Of a stretch of 64,000 bases of DNA, positions 19,516 to 28,782 are shown piece by piece (the stretch's first letter is position 1; every line of letters starts with the position of its first letter). The DNA lies in contig CAVRGH010000010.1 in NCBI GenBank assembly GCA_963720675.1, positions 1,178,001-1,242,000 on the forward strand, in the 5' to 3' direction. Origin of the DNA: JALHSW01 sp963720675. GTDB taxonomy: Bacteria; Actinomycetota; Acidimicrobiia; IMCC26256; PALSA-555. The notes below the pieces were generated by a model. It had not been told where the DNA came from and searched no databases. It saw only the letters and a list, made by a program, of their open reading frames with translations. The position numbers and the translations under genes were made by a program.

Positions 19516-22500
19516 GTGACCACGACGCCCACCACGGAGTTCACGCTCGGCGATCGCTATCGCCGGCAGCGCGGGACGATCCTGCTCTCGGGCATCCAGG
19601 CGCTCGTCCGCCTCCCCCTCGATCGACATCGGATCGATCAGCGGGCCGGCCACCGCACCGGGACGTTCATCTCCGGGTACCAGGGCTCACCACTCGGCAC
19701 GTACGACCTGGCGCTCCAACGCGAGGTCGCACTCCTCGACGAGCACGGCGTGCGGTTCACGCCGGGCGTCAACGAGGAGCTCGCGGCGACCGCGGCCTGG
19801 GGCGCGCAGCAAGCCGCACTGGGCGACCTGGCCGAGCACGACGGGATCGTGTCGATCTGGTACGGCAAGGCACCCGGCGTGGATCGTTGTGGGGACGTGT
19901 TTCGCCACGGCAACCTGATGGGCGTCCACCCGCGCGGCGGGGTCGTGGTGCTCGCCGGCGACGACCCGTCGTCGAAGTCGTCGACGATCCCGTCCGCGAG
20001 CGAAGCCGCGCTCGCCGCCGCCAACATCCCGGTGTTGTTCCCCGGCAACGTGCAGGAGGTCCTCGACCTCGGGCAGCACGCGATCGCGATGTCCCGCGCC
20101 TCGGGACTGTGGGTCGGGATGAAGATCGTCACCAACGTCGCCGACGGCTACGGGACCGCGACGGTCTCCCCTGACCGTCACACGCCGGTGCTGCCCGAGT
20201 TCGCAATCGACAACCGACCGTGGTCGTACCTCCAGGGCGGGCTCGCGCTACCGCCCCGCAACCTCGGCGACGAGCGCGACCTGCTGTCCGGGCGCACCGA
20301 GGCGGCGCGCGCGTACGCGCGCGCGTCAACCGCATCGACGTGATCGCCGGCGATCGAGGTCGATCGGCCCGGCGCGGCATCGTCGCAGCCGGGAAGACCT
20401 ACTACGACGTCCGGCAAGCCTTGGCCGCCTCCGGTCTCGACGACGAGGCCCTCGGGCGCGCCGGGATCCGGCTCCTGCACCTCGGGATGATCTGGCCGGT
20501 CGAGCCGAGCATCGTGCACGCCTTCGCCGAAGGCCTCGACGAGGTACTCGTGATCGAGGAGAAGCGCTCGTTCGTCGAGAGCCAGCTCCGCGACATCCTC
20601 TACGACGCCGCCTCCCGACCCGCGCGTGCTCGGCAAGCGGGACGCCGGGGGTCTCACCCTGGTCCCCGCGGACGGCGAGCTGACTCCGGACCGGGTCCTG
20701 CCCGTCCTCACGTCGTGGCTCGGACCCACCGTCGAAGGCGCTCGGCTCGGATCGGGAACCGAGCGCAGCGATCGCGTCACCGGGCACCGCGATCGTCCGA
20801 CCGCTGTCCCGAGTGTCACTCGCGCGCCGTACTTCTGCAGCGGGTGCCCGCACAACCGCTCGACGAACGTGCCCGAGGGCTCGGTCGCCGGCGGAGGCAT
20901 CGGATGTCACACCATGGCCGCCATGATGGGGCGCAGCGCGGTCGCCATGACGCAGATGGGTGGTGAGGGTGCCGAGTGGATCGGTCGGGCACCGTTCACC
21001 GATCGCCGCCACATGTTCCAGAACCTGGGCGACGGCACGTTCTTCCACTCTGGGAGCATGGCCATCCGGGCGAGTGTGAGCGCGGGCGTGAACATCACGT
21101 TCAAGCTCCTCTACAACGGCACGGTCGCGATGACCGGCGGTCAGGACGCACCCGGCGCCATGCCGGTACCGGATCTCACGCGCCTGCTCGAGGCCGAAGG
21201 CGTCCGCCGGACGATCGTCTGCGCCGAAGACCCGAAGGCGTACCCGTCCCGCGCGCGATGGGCACCGAACGTCACCGTCTGGCCGCGTGATCGCCTCGAC
21301 GATGCGCAGCGGGAGCTGCGCGAGGTCGACGGCGTCACCGTCCTGATCTACGACCAGGCCTGCGCGGCCGAGCGCCGGCGCCTCCGCAAGCGCGGAAAGG
21401 CCGCAACCCCCAGGCAACGTGCGTTCATCAACGAGTGGGTGTGCGAGGGGTGCGGTGACTGTGGCGTGAAGAGCAACTGCCTCTCAGTGCAGCCGATCGA
21501 GACAGACCTGGGACGCAAGACACGCATCCATCAGTCGTCCTGCAACCTCGACTTCACGTGCCTCGACGGCGACTGCCCGTCCTTCGTGACCGTGCACGAG
21601 ACGCGCCGATCGCGTCGTCGAGCGGATGCTCGGCGAGCCCGGGCCGCCGTCGGACCATCAGGTCCGGGAAGCACCGCGCCCCCGCTCATCAGCGCGACCG
21701 AGATCGAGGACCCGGTGCGCCCGGCGATCGACGGCGACTACGCGATCTCCCTCACCGGCGTGGGCGGCACGGGCGTCGTCACGATCAGCCAGGTGCTCGC
21801 CACGGCTGCACTCCTCGACGGCCTCCACGTCAGCGGCCTCGACCAGACCGGACTGAGCCAGAAGGGTGGCCCCGTCGTCTCGCATGTGAAGCTCGCGTCG
21901 GGTCCGATCGCTTCGTCCAACGCGATCGGTGCCCGCGAGGCCGATGCCTACCTCGGATTCGACCTCCTCGTCGCCGCCGATCCTCGGAACGTCGGCGCGA
22001 TGCGCGACGGCACACGGGTGATCGTCTCCACGAGCAAGGTGCCGACCGGTGCCATGGTGCGAGACGCGAGCGTGAGCTTCCCTGCGGTCGACGGTCTGCT
22101 CGAGACCATCGCCCTCCACAGCGGGGCCATCGACGCGCACGCCGATGCCGAGGCGCTCGGGACGGGGCTCTTCGCCGATCACCTCATGGCGAACCCGCTG
22201 CTCCTCGGTATCGCTTTCCAGGTCGGCGCGCTCCCGTCCGCGCGAGCTCCATCGAGCGGGCTCTCGAGCTCAACGGCGTAGCGGTGGAGCGGAACCTGCA
22301 GGCCTTCCGCTGGGGCCGGCGGTTCGTCCTCGACCCAGCCGGCACGCTCAGCGCGGCGGACCTCGGCCCCGAGACGTCCGCGCCGGTCGAGATCCGCCCC
22401 ACGCGCCGAGCGTCACGACCGGAGCGCGCGTCCGGCGCCGAGATCCTTGCGGCGCTCCCCGCCGACCTCCCCGCACCCGTCCGCCGGATCCTCGAGGTCC

Positions 22501-23108
22501 GCGTGCCCGAGCTCATCGAGTACCAGGGGTCTCGACTCGCACGTGACTACCTCGACTTCGTCGAGCGCGTCATCGGTGCGGAGCGCACCGTCGCCCCGGC
22601 TCGTTGCGAGCTCTCGACCGAGGTCGCCCGCTGGCTGTTCAAGCTCATGGCGTACAAGGACGAGTACGAGGTCGCTCGCCTCTCCCTGCGACCCGAGTTT
22701 GTGACTGCGTTGCGGACCGAGTTTCCCGATGGCGGAAAGGTCCGGTACCGACTCCATCCACCGGTGCTCCGAGCGCTCGGGATGAAGCGGAAGCTCGCAC
22801 TCGGTCCTTGGTTCCGTCCCGCGTTCGTCGCGCTGCGCGCGATGCGACACGTGCGTGGCACCCCGCTCGACCTCTTCGGCTACACGAAGATCCGCCGCAC
22901 CGAGCGATCACTCATAGGCGAGTACCGCGACCTCGTCGAGTCCGCGCTCGATTCCCTCAGCGTCGAGAACTACGAACGCGCGGTGGAGCTCGCGTCCCTC
23001 CCCGACCTCGTCCGCGGCTACGAGGACATCAAGCTCCGGGGGGTCGAGCAGTTCCGGGCAGAGGCCGATCGGTACCTTCGCGGCGAAACTGACCGCGCTC
23101 AGCTATAG
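19516..23108 (+). CDS. Fused indolepyruvate:ferredoxin oxidoreductase (2-oxoacid), several frame breaks
   Basis: A roughly 1190-residue single-chain 2-oxoacid:ferredoxin oxidoreductase that oxidatively decarboxylates aryl or branched 2-oxoacids to acyl-CoA and reduces ferredoxin. The N-terminal pyrimidine-binding region reads TFISGYQGSPLGTYDLALQ and VNEELAATAAWG. A middle TPP region has YFCSGCPHNRSTNVPEG and GGIGCHTMAAMMG. A 4Fe-4S-like segment follows in WVCEGCGDCGVKSNCLSVQP. The gamma-type region is SLTGVGGTGVVTISQ and GLDQTGLSQKGGPVVSHV, and a C-terminal domain ends at 23108. Frame breaks occur near 20330 (at a 20-base GC palindrome), near 20618 and near 22240, with a probable compensating pair near 21600-21690. 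GTG 19516 is the start. A small ferredoxin gene was not seen. Confidence 0.85.
20305..20324. repeat. 20-base perfect GC palindrome at a frame break
   Basis: A run of alternating G and C with a central TA forms a perfect 20-base palindrome (10-base arms) inside the oxidoreductase gene. The reading frame breaks immediately after it. Such self-complementary GC tracts are classic spots for base loss or gain during sequencing and assembly. Confidence 0.7.
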
Positions 23109-24367
23109 GCGAGGAGTGTGGCCGGCTGCTCCACGCAGTCGGCGACGAACCGGAGGAACCCGCCCGCATCGCCTCCATCCATGACCCGGTGATCGAACGA
23201 CAGCGAGAGCTCCACGACGGTGCGGACCTGGATCTCGTCGTCGACGACCCAGGGCTTCGGTGCGAACCGACCGACGCCGAGGATCGCGACCTCGGGATGG
23301 TTGATGATTGCCACCCCACCGTCGACGCCGAAAGCGCCGTAGTTGGAGACGGTGAAGGTCGACCCCATCAACTCGGCCGGAGTCAAGGCGCCGTCGCGTG
23401 CGCCCGCAGCGAGGCGCGACAGCTCGGACGCGAGGTCGCGCGTCGTTCGCCGTTGCGCGTCGCGGATCACGGGCACCACGAGCCCTCGGTCGGTCTGGGC
23501 CGCGACACCGAGGTGGATCGCGGAGATCTCCTCGATCTGCTCGCGGTCGGCGTGATAACGGGCGTTGAGCCGCGGGAACGCTCGGAGTCCGGCCACACAG
23601 GCGCGGAGAACGAGTGCGAGCGGCGTCACCTTCACGCCCTCGCCGCGAGCGTTGATCACTTCTCGGGCGGTGACGAGAGCGGTTGCGTCGCACTCCACCC
23701 AGCTCGAGGCATCCGGGATCTCGCGCCGACTCGTCACCATCTTCTCGGCAACGGCCCTCCGCACCCCGCGAACGTCGACGATCGAGCTCGGGGCCGGCTC
23801 CGACGACACCGCGACGCTGGTGGCGGCGATGTCGGGGCCGCCCGTCTCGAGGAATCGGTCGAGATCTGCGCTGGTCACCGCCCCCAACGGACCGGTACCC
23901 GGGACGCCACCGAGCTCGACGCCTAGCTCGCGGGCGCGCTTGCGCACCGGTGGAGCTGCCTTCGCCCGAGGAGCCTGAGCAACCGTCGACGCCGGGGTGA
24001 TCACCGCGGTGGCACGCGCTCCCCCGGTCGCGCCGTACCCGACCAGAGGCCGATCGGGTGCCACTCCGGGCTCGGGCTCACCAACGTCCGGGGCCGCCGG
24101 CGCGGGCGCCGGCGCGACGGTGGAGTCCGCGACCTCGATGGTGACGAGCGGGGCGCCGACGACCACGCGGTCTCCGGGCGCACCGTGCAACGAGGTCACC
24201 GTCCCGGCGTACGGACAGGGCAGCTCGACGTTCGCCTTCGCCGTCTCGACCTCGACGAGCGGCGCATCCACCGCCACCGGGTCCCCGACGCTCACCCGCC
24301 ATTCGACGATCTCGGCGTCCTCGAGACCCTCCCCGAGGTCCGGGAGCAGGAACTGGCGCGCACCCAT
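23099..24367 (-). CDS. Dihydrolipoamide acyltransferase (E2) of a 2-oxoacid dehydrogenase
   Basis: A 422-residue E2 subunit. The lipoyl domain carries VEVETAKANVELP with the lipoylated Lys at about 44. The peripheral subunit-binding domain is around APPVRKRARELGVELGG and DLDRFLE. The C-terminal catalytic domain has SFDHRVMDGGDAGGFL, the usual His and Asp motif (here DHRVMDG rather than HHRxxDG). It transfers the acyl group to CoA in a branched-chain or pyruvate dehydrogenase complex. The ATG at 24367 overlaps the E1-beta stop (TGATG). It converges with the ferredoxin oxidoreductase, overlapping by ten bases. The E3 gene is not in the window. Confidence 0.92.
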   Translation of the reverse strand: MGARQFLLPDLGEGLEDAEIVEWRVSVGDPVAVDAPLVEVETAKANVELPCPYAGTVTSLHGAPGDRVVVGAPLVTIEVADSTVAPAPAPAAPDVGEPEPGVAPDRPLVGYGATGGARATAVITPASTVAQAPRAKAAPPVRKRARELGVELGGVPGTGPLGAVTSADLDRFLETGGPDIAATSVAVSSEPAPSSIVDVRGVRRAVAEKMVTSRREIPDASSWVECDATALVTAREVINARGEGVKVTPLALVLRACVAGLRAFPRLNARYHADREQIEEISAIHLGVAAQTDRGLVVPVIRDAQRRTTRDLASELSRLAAGARDGALTPAELMGSTFTVSNYGAFGVDGGVAIINHPEVAILGVGRFAPKPWVVDDEIQVRTVVELSLSFDHRVMDGGDAGGFLRFVADCVEQPATLLAYS

Positions 24368-25410
24368 CAGGTCGCGAGCGAACGTTCGACCGCCTCGAGC
24401 AGGCGCGCGACGTGCGGCAGGAAGTACCCCTCGAGCTTGGCGGGTGGGTACGGGACGTCGAACGCCCCGACACGCTGCACCGGCGCTTCGAGGAAGTAGA
24501 ACGCCCGCTCCTGGACCTGCGACAGGACCTCGCCGCCGAATCCACCGAAGACCGACGCTTCATGAACGATGACGCAGCGACCCGTTCGCTGCACACTGGC
24601 AACGACCGTGTCGATGTCGAGGGGGTTCAGCGTGCGGAGATCGATGACCTCGAGATCCCAGCCACGTTGGGTCGCCGCGTCCGCTGCTTCGAGCGCCAGC
24701 GAAACCGTCGGTCCGTAGGCGACGACCGTGGCGGTGCTGCCCGGTCGGCGCACCACCGCACGACCGATCGGCTCCGTGCAGCTCGGCCGCGCCATCTCGG
24801 CCTTGTCGTAGTAGCGCCGCTTCGGCTCGAGAAAGATGACGGGGTCAGGAGACTCGATGGACTCACGCAACAGTGAGTACGCGTCGGCCGGCGTCGACGG
24901 CGTCACCACCTTCAAACCGGCAGTGTGCGCGTAGTACGCCTCGGGGCTCTCACCGTGATGCTCGGGAGCACCGAGGTGGCCACCGAAGGGGATACGGATC
25001 GTCATCGCGAGCGACGTACGGCCACGCGCTCGGTAGCGCATCTTGGCCACGTGGCTGACGATCTGCTGGAACGCCGGATAGGAGAACGCGTCGAACTGGA
25101 GCTCGACCACGGGGACGAGTCCGTACATGGCCATACCGACACCGGTGCCCACGATCGCCGATTCGGCGAGGGGTGCATCGAAGCACCGTTCCTCGCCGAA
25201 GCGCTGCTGGAGTCCGTCGGTGATCCGGAACACACCACCGAGCCGGCCGACGTCCTCCCCGTAGACGACCACCCGGTCGTCGGCCTCCAACGCGTCGTGC
25301 AGCGCCGCGTTGAGCGCCTGCGCGAGGGTCATGGTCTCGAGCTTCGGCTCCGGTGGCGCCCTCCACAGGGTCGGCGCGTCGTCGCGGATCCGGTCGGTGA
25401 GCGTCGTCAT
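24367..25410 (-). CDS. 2-oxoacid dehydrogenase E1 component, beta subunit
   Basis: A 347-residue transketolase-like beta subunit; with E1-alpha it forms the thiamine-diphosphate decarboxylase. Recognisable segments are MTLAQALNAALHDALEADDR, VVYGEDVGRLGGVFRIT, DAPLAESAIVGTGVGMAMYG, SLAMTIRIPFGG and the C-terminal CVIVHEASVFGGFGGEVLSQ. The overall sequence fits branched-chain 2-oxoacid dehydrogenase better than pyruvate dehydrogenase, but the specificity is inferred. The start at 25410 overlaps the E1-alpha stop (TGATG), so the E1a-E1b-E2 trio is one translationally coupled operon. Confidence 0.93.
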   Translation of the reverse strand: MTTLTDRIRDDAPTLWRAPPEPKLETMTLAQALNAALHDALEADDRVVVYGEDVGRLGGVFRITDGLQQRFGEERCFDAPLAESAIVGTGVGMAMYGLVPVVELQFDAFSYPAFQQIVSHVAKMRYRARGRTSLAMTIRIPFGGHLGAPEHHGESPEAYYAHTAGLKVVTPSTPADAYSLLRESIESPDPVIFLEPKRRYYDKAEMARPSCTEPIGRAVVRRPGSTATVVAYGPTVSLALEAADAATQRGWDLEVIDLRTLNPLDIDTVVASVQRTGRCVIVHEASVFGGFGGEVLSQVQERAFYFLEAPVQRVGAFDVPYPPAKLEGYFLPHVARLLEAVERSLAT

Positions 25411-26594
25411 CAACCGCACTCCTTCGTCATGGAGAGCTCGGCGGCGAGCTGGCGTCGTTGCACAGCCAGCGCGGGCGGAGCGTCGGCATACACATGGTCG
25501 AACATGGTCAAGGGATCGACCACAGGTTCTTCGTCGGCCCATCGGCGGATCCGCGTCGCGACCTCCTCGGCAGCGGCCGCAGCCTGCGTCGCGAGGGCGT
25601 CGTCGAGCACGCCCTCGTTGCGCAGGTAGCGTTCGAAGCGCTCGATGGGGTCACGTGCACGCCAGCGCTCGACCTCCGCGTCGGCGCGATATCGCGTCGG
25701 GTCGTCCGAGGCGGTGTGGGCCTCCATGCGGTAGGTGAGGGCCTCCACCACGCTGGGCCCACCACCACTGCGTGCCCGCTCCATCGCCCGGTGCACGGCG
25801 GCGTACACCGCGAGCACGTCGTTGCCGTCGACGCTGACGCCCGGCATGCCATAGCCGATCGCTCGGTGGGCCAGCGACGGTGCGTGGGACTGGCGCGCGA
25901 AGGGCGTCGAGATCGCCCACTGGTTGTTCACGACGAGGAACACCACCGGCGCGCCGAACACCCCGGCGAAGTTCATCGCCTCATGAGCATCGCCCTCGCT
26001 CGACGCCCCGTCTCCGAGGAATGTGAGCACCGCCAAGGAGTCGCTGCGCATCCGGGCCGCCATCGCGAAGCCCGTCGCGTGCACGGCCTGCGTGGCCAGC
26101 GGCACCGTCAGCGACGCGATGCGATGGGCCGCGAAGTCGTGGTCGTAGGACGACACGGCCTGGTTGGCGCGAAGGACATCGAGGGGGTCGACGCCCCGGA
26201 CGACGACGGCCATCGTCTCCCGGTAGGTCGGGAACAGCCAGTCCTGCTCGGCCAATGCACGAGCGGCGCCGACCTCGACCGCCTCCTGGCCCAACGCGGT
26301 CGGATACGCGCCGAGCCGACCCTGCCGGCTGAGGTTCAGGGCCTGGGTGTCGACGCGGCGCGCCAGCACGAGGTCGCGATACAGGCCGAGCAACCGGTCG
26401 GCGTCGATCGGGGCTTCGTACCCAGCGACGGCGTGACGCACCCCTTCGGTGTCGAGCAGCTGCACGGGCTCGCCGGCTGGCAACAGCTCCGAGAGGTCGT
26501 CCGGCAGCGGGATCGGCGCGAGCGCGGGCGCCGACAATAAGGAGGATGAGGCGGGCGCGGGCTTCTCCGACATCTGTCTCCGATCCTCGCTCAT
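25410..26594 (-). CDS. 2-oxoacid dehydrogenase E1 component, alpha subunit
   Basis: A 394-residue E1-alpha. The thiamine-diphosphate motif is FLGDGASSEGDAHEAMNFAG followed by VVFLVVNNQWAIST, the classic GDG...NN spacing. LSRQGRLGAYPTALGQEAVE and YRMEAHTASDDPTRYR are typical of branched-chain 2-oxoacid dehydrogenase E1-alpha. The start is ATG at 26594 or 26573 (MSEKPAPAS). It is the first gene of the E1a-E1b-E2 operon and is divergent from an Lrp-type regulator, which probably responds to branched-chain or related amino acids. Confidence 0.92.
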   Translation of the reverse strand: MSEDRRQMSEKPAPASSSLLSAPALAPIPLPDDLSELLPAGEPVQLLDTEGVRHAVAGYEAPIDADRLLGLYRDLVLARRVDTQALNLSRQGRLGAYPTALGQEAVEVGAARALAEQDWLFPTYRETMAVVVRGVDPLDVLRANQAVSSYDHDFAAHRIASLTVPLATQAVHATGFAMAARMRSDSLAVLTFLGDGASSEGDAHEAMNFAGVFGAPVVFLVVNNQWAISTPFARQSHAPSLAHRAIGYGMPGVSVDGNDVLAVYAAVHRAMERARSGGGPSVVEALTYRMEAHTASDDPTRYRADAEVERWRARDPIERFERYLRNEGVLDDALATQAAAAAEEVATRIRRWADEEPVVDPLTMFDHVYADAPPALAVQRRQLAAELSMTKECG

Positions 26595-26646
26595 CGGGGC
26601 ACAGACTGTCGAGGATTCGGCTAGATTCGAGAACTACCGCTCATTC

Positions 26647-27156
26647 TTGCCCGTCTGGAGCACCATATGTCCAGAACGATGCGCTCCCGGGCCTGCCGGC
26701 TCTGGACGGTCCGTCGACGAGACCGACCGTCGCATCATCGACGAGCTCCGCAACGACGGTCGGATGTCGATCACCGAGCTCGCGGAGCGAGTGGGCATCT
26801 CCCGTGCGAATGCCTACGCCCGCTTCGAGCGCCTGCGCACCGACCGGGTGCTGACCGGCTTCGGGGCCAGGGTGGACTCCCGGCGCCTCGGCCTCGACAT
26901 CGCGGCGCTCATCACCGTCACCGCACAGCAGGAGACGTGGCAGGACCTGCGCGCCGAGATGCTCGCGATGCCGGAGGTCGACTACTTCGCCCTCACCACC
27001 GGCGAGTTCGACATGGTCCTGCTGGTACGAGCGCCCGACGTGGAGACCCTGCGGGACGTCGTGCTCGTGCGCCTCCAGAACCTGCCCCAGATCCGGGCGA
27101 CGCGCACGATCCTCGTCCTCGACGAAGAGATCCCCGCTCGATCCTCGATCGCGTGA
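26647..27156 (+). CDS. Lrp/AsnC-family transcriptional regulator (start uncertain)
   Basis: An AsnC-type regulator of about 150 residues. The N-terminal helix-turn-helix reads VDETDRRIIDELRNDGRMSI then TELAERVGISRANAYARFE. The C-terminal ligand domain has LITVTAQQETWQDLRAEML and ALTTGEFDMVLLVRAPDVETL. No ATG or GTG lies in frame just upstream of VDETDRR, so TTG at 26647 is given here. Alternatively, ATG at 26668 or 26680 is the start and one base is wrong near 26712. It probably regulates the divergent E1a operon and itself. An inverted repeat (26654-26675) is positioned for autoregulation and would favour the downstream start. Confidence 0.82.
   Translation: MPVWSTICPERCAPGPAGSGRSVDETDRRIIDELRNDGRMSITELAERVGISRANAYARFERLRTDRVLTGFGARVDSRRLGLDIAALITVTAQQETWQDLRAEMLAMPEVDYFALTTGEFDMVLLVRAPDVETLRDVVLVRLQNLPQIRATRTILVLDEEIPARSSIA
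26654..26675. promoter_or_regulatory. TCTGGA-N10-TCCAGA inverted repeat near the Lrp gene start
   Basis: TCTGGA at 26654 and TCCAGA at 26670 form perfect six-base arms with a ten-base spacer, between the divergent E1-alpha start (26594) and the conserved part of the Lrp-family gene. The position is suitable for an autoregulatory or activating operator. Confidence 0.5.
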
Positions 27157-27201
27157 GACGAACGCATCCTGACCGCGACGGCAGCACCGTGACTCCGGCC
27201 C

Positions 27202-28707
27202 TCAGCCGACCCGGGCCTCCCGGCCCGCCCAGTAGGGCTCGCGCAGCTCGCGCTTGAGGACCTTCCCCGGCCCGGACTTCGGGAGCGGCTCTTCCCGGAG
27301 CACGATCTCCTTCGGGATCTTGTAGCCGCCGAGGTGCTGCTTGCAGTGTTCGACGAGCTCGTCGCAGGTGACCTCACCGCGAGGAACCACCACCGCGTGG
27401 ACGGCCTCGCCCCACGTCTCGTCCGGGACGCCGAAGACCGCGGCCTCCAACACCATCGGATGCCGATACAGCACTTCCTCGACCTCGGTCGAGTAGACGT
27501 TCTCGCCGCCGGAGACGATCATGTCCTTGAGCCGGTCGACGAGGAAGAGGTAGCCCTCGGCATCGAGGTAACCGAGATCACCGGTGTGGTACCAGCCGTC
27601 CCGCAGGGCCGCCTTCGTCTGCTCCGGCTTGTTCCAGTACCCCTGCATGACGTTCGCGCCACGGATCACCACCTCGCCGACCGTACCGACGGGAACCTCG
27701 CGCTCGTCGAGGTCGAGGACCCGAACGTCCAGGCCGACGGTCGCCTGTCCGCACGACCGTGCCCGCTCGCCGTCGAGCACGTCCTGCTCGTTCGCCAGCG
27801 CGGTCGCGATCGGAGCAGTCTCGGTCGCGCCATACCAATGCGTCAGACGAGCACCGGAGAAGGCCTTGTGCGCGCGACGCACCACGTCGGTCGCGACCGG
27901 CGACCCGCCGTGACCGAGCTCTCGAAGGCTCGAGACGTCGCGCGGCTTCGCCAGCTGCGCGTCCGCCATCGCCGCGAGCATCGTGGGCACCACGAGCGTC
28001 GCGGTGATCGACTCACGCTCGAGCAGGTCGACCGCCGCCTCGGGGTCGAACGCCGGCAGCATCACCTGGCACCCACCATTCCAGACGGTCGCGAGCACCG
28101 CGAACGACCCGGCCGCGTGGAACATCGGCGCGATCACCGCGTAGCGCTCGCCCGAGAGAAAGGGTTGGGTGACCATCATGTGGAACGCGTTGGCGATGAG
28201 GTTGCCGTGCGACAGCATCACGCCCTTGGATGCGCCCGTTGTACCGCCCGTGTAGAACAACCCCGCCAACGAGTCGCCCGTGACGCCGACTCCCAGCTCC
28301 CGCTCGTCCGCGTCGTCGAGCAACGACGCGTAGCCGTCGGGGATGGACACCACGTGCTCCACGACCTCGGCAAGCGTGCCCGGGTCGCGGTCGGTGATGA
28401 GCACCCTTGCGCCCGAGTCCTCGAGGGCGTATCGGAGCTCCGGCTCGGCCTGCCGGGTGTTGAGGGGCACGATGACCAGGTTCCCGGCGGGGATCCCGAG
28501 ATACGCCTCGACGTACGGCGCCGAGTTGGCTGCAAGGACCGCGACCCGGTCCTGCGCGTCGAGTCCGAGCCCGTAGAGCCCGCCGACGAGCTTGCGGCAG
28601 CGCTCGCCGAGCTCGCCGTAGGAGTGTCGTGTGGTGTCGTCGACGACCGCCTCGGCCTTCGGCGCGACGCGCAGCGCCCGGTTCAGCGGATCCGCGAACG
28701 TGTACAT
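27202..28707 (-). CDS. Long-chain-fatty-acid-CoA ligase-like acyl-CoA synthetase
   Basis: A 501-residue ANL-family synthetase. Motifs in order are the phosphate loop LFYTGGTTGASKGVMLSH, HWYGATETAPIATA, GWYHTGDLGYLDAEGYLFLV with DRLKDMIVSGGENVYS, and the terminal KSGPGKVLKREL with the adenylation Lys. It activates a carboxylic acid, most likely a fatty or ring-fission-derived acid. ATG at 28707 has GAAGGGGGGACC upstream and is preferred over the longer frame. It lies 75 bases downstream of paaX on the same strand, so it may be the last gene of the box operon or have its own promoter; a CGACCG/CGGTCG dyad lies in that gap. Confidence 0.87.
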   Translation of the reverse strand: MYTFADPLNRALRVAPKAEAVVDDTTRHSYGELGERCRKLVGGLYGLGLDAQDRVAVLAANSAPYVEAYLGIPAGNLVIVPLNTRQAEPELRYALEDSGARVLITDRDPGTLAEVVEHVVSIPDGYASLLDDADERELGVGVTGDSLAGLFYTGGTTGASKGVMLSHGNLIANAFHMMVTQPFLSGERYAVIAPMFHAAGSFAVLATVWNGGCQVMLPAFDPEAAVDLLERESITATLVVPTMLAAMADAQLAKPRDVSSLRELGHGGSPVATDVVRRAHKAFSGARLTHWYGATETAPIATALANEQDVLDGERARSCGQATVGLDVRVLDLDEREVPVGTVGEVVIRGANVMQGYWNKPEQTKAALRDGWYHTGDLGYLDAEGYLFLVDRLKDMIVSGGENVYSTEVEEVLYRHPMVLEAAVFGVPDETWGEAVHAVVVPRGEVTCDELVEHCKQHLGGYKIPKEIVLREEPLPKSGPGKVLKRELREPYWAGREARVG

Positions 28708-28727
28708 GGTCCCCCCTTCGCACCGAC

Positions 28728-28741
28728 CGACCGTCCGGTCG
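28728..28741. promoter_or_regulatory. CGACCG-TC-CGGTCG dyad upstream of the acyl-CoA synthetase
   Basis: Six-base arms CGACCG and CGGTCG flank a TC centre, 20 bases upstream of the ATG at 28707, in a longer ACCGACCGACCG context. It is similar in style to the dyads at 2924 and 33589 and is a candidate TetR-type operator. Confidence 0.45.
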
Positions 28742-28782
28742 TTCGGCAACTGATCAGATCGTACGGTGTCGAGCTCGTGGTG

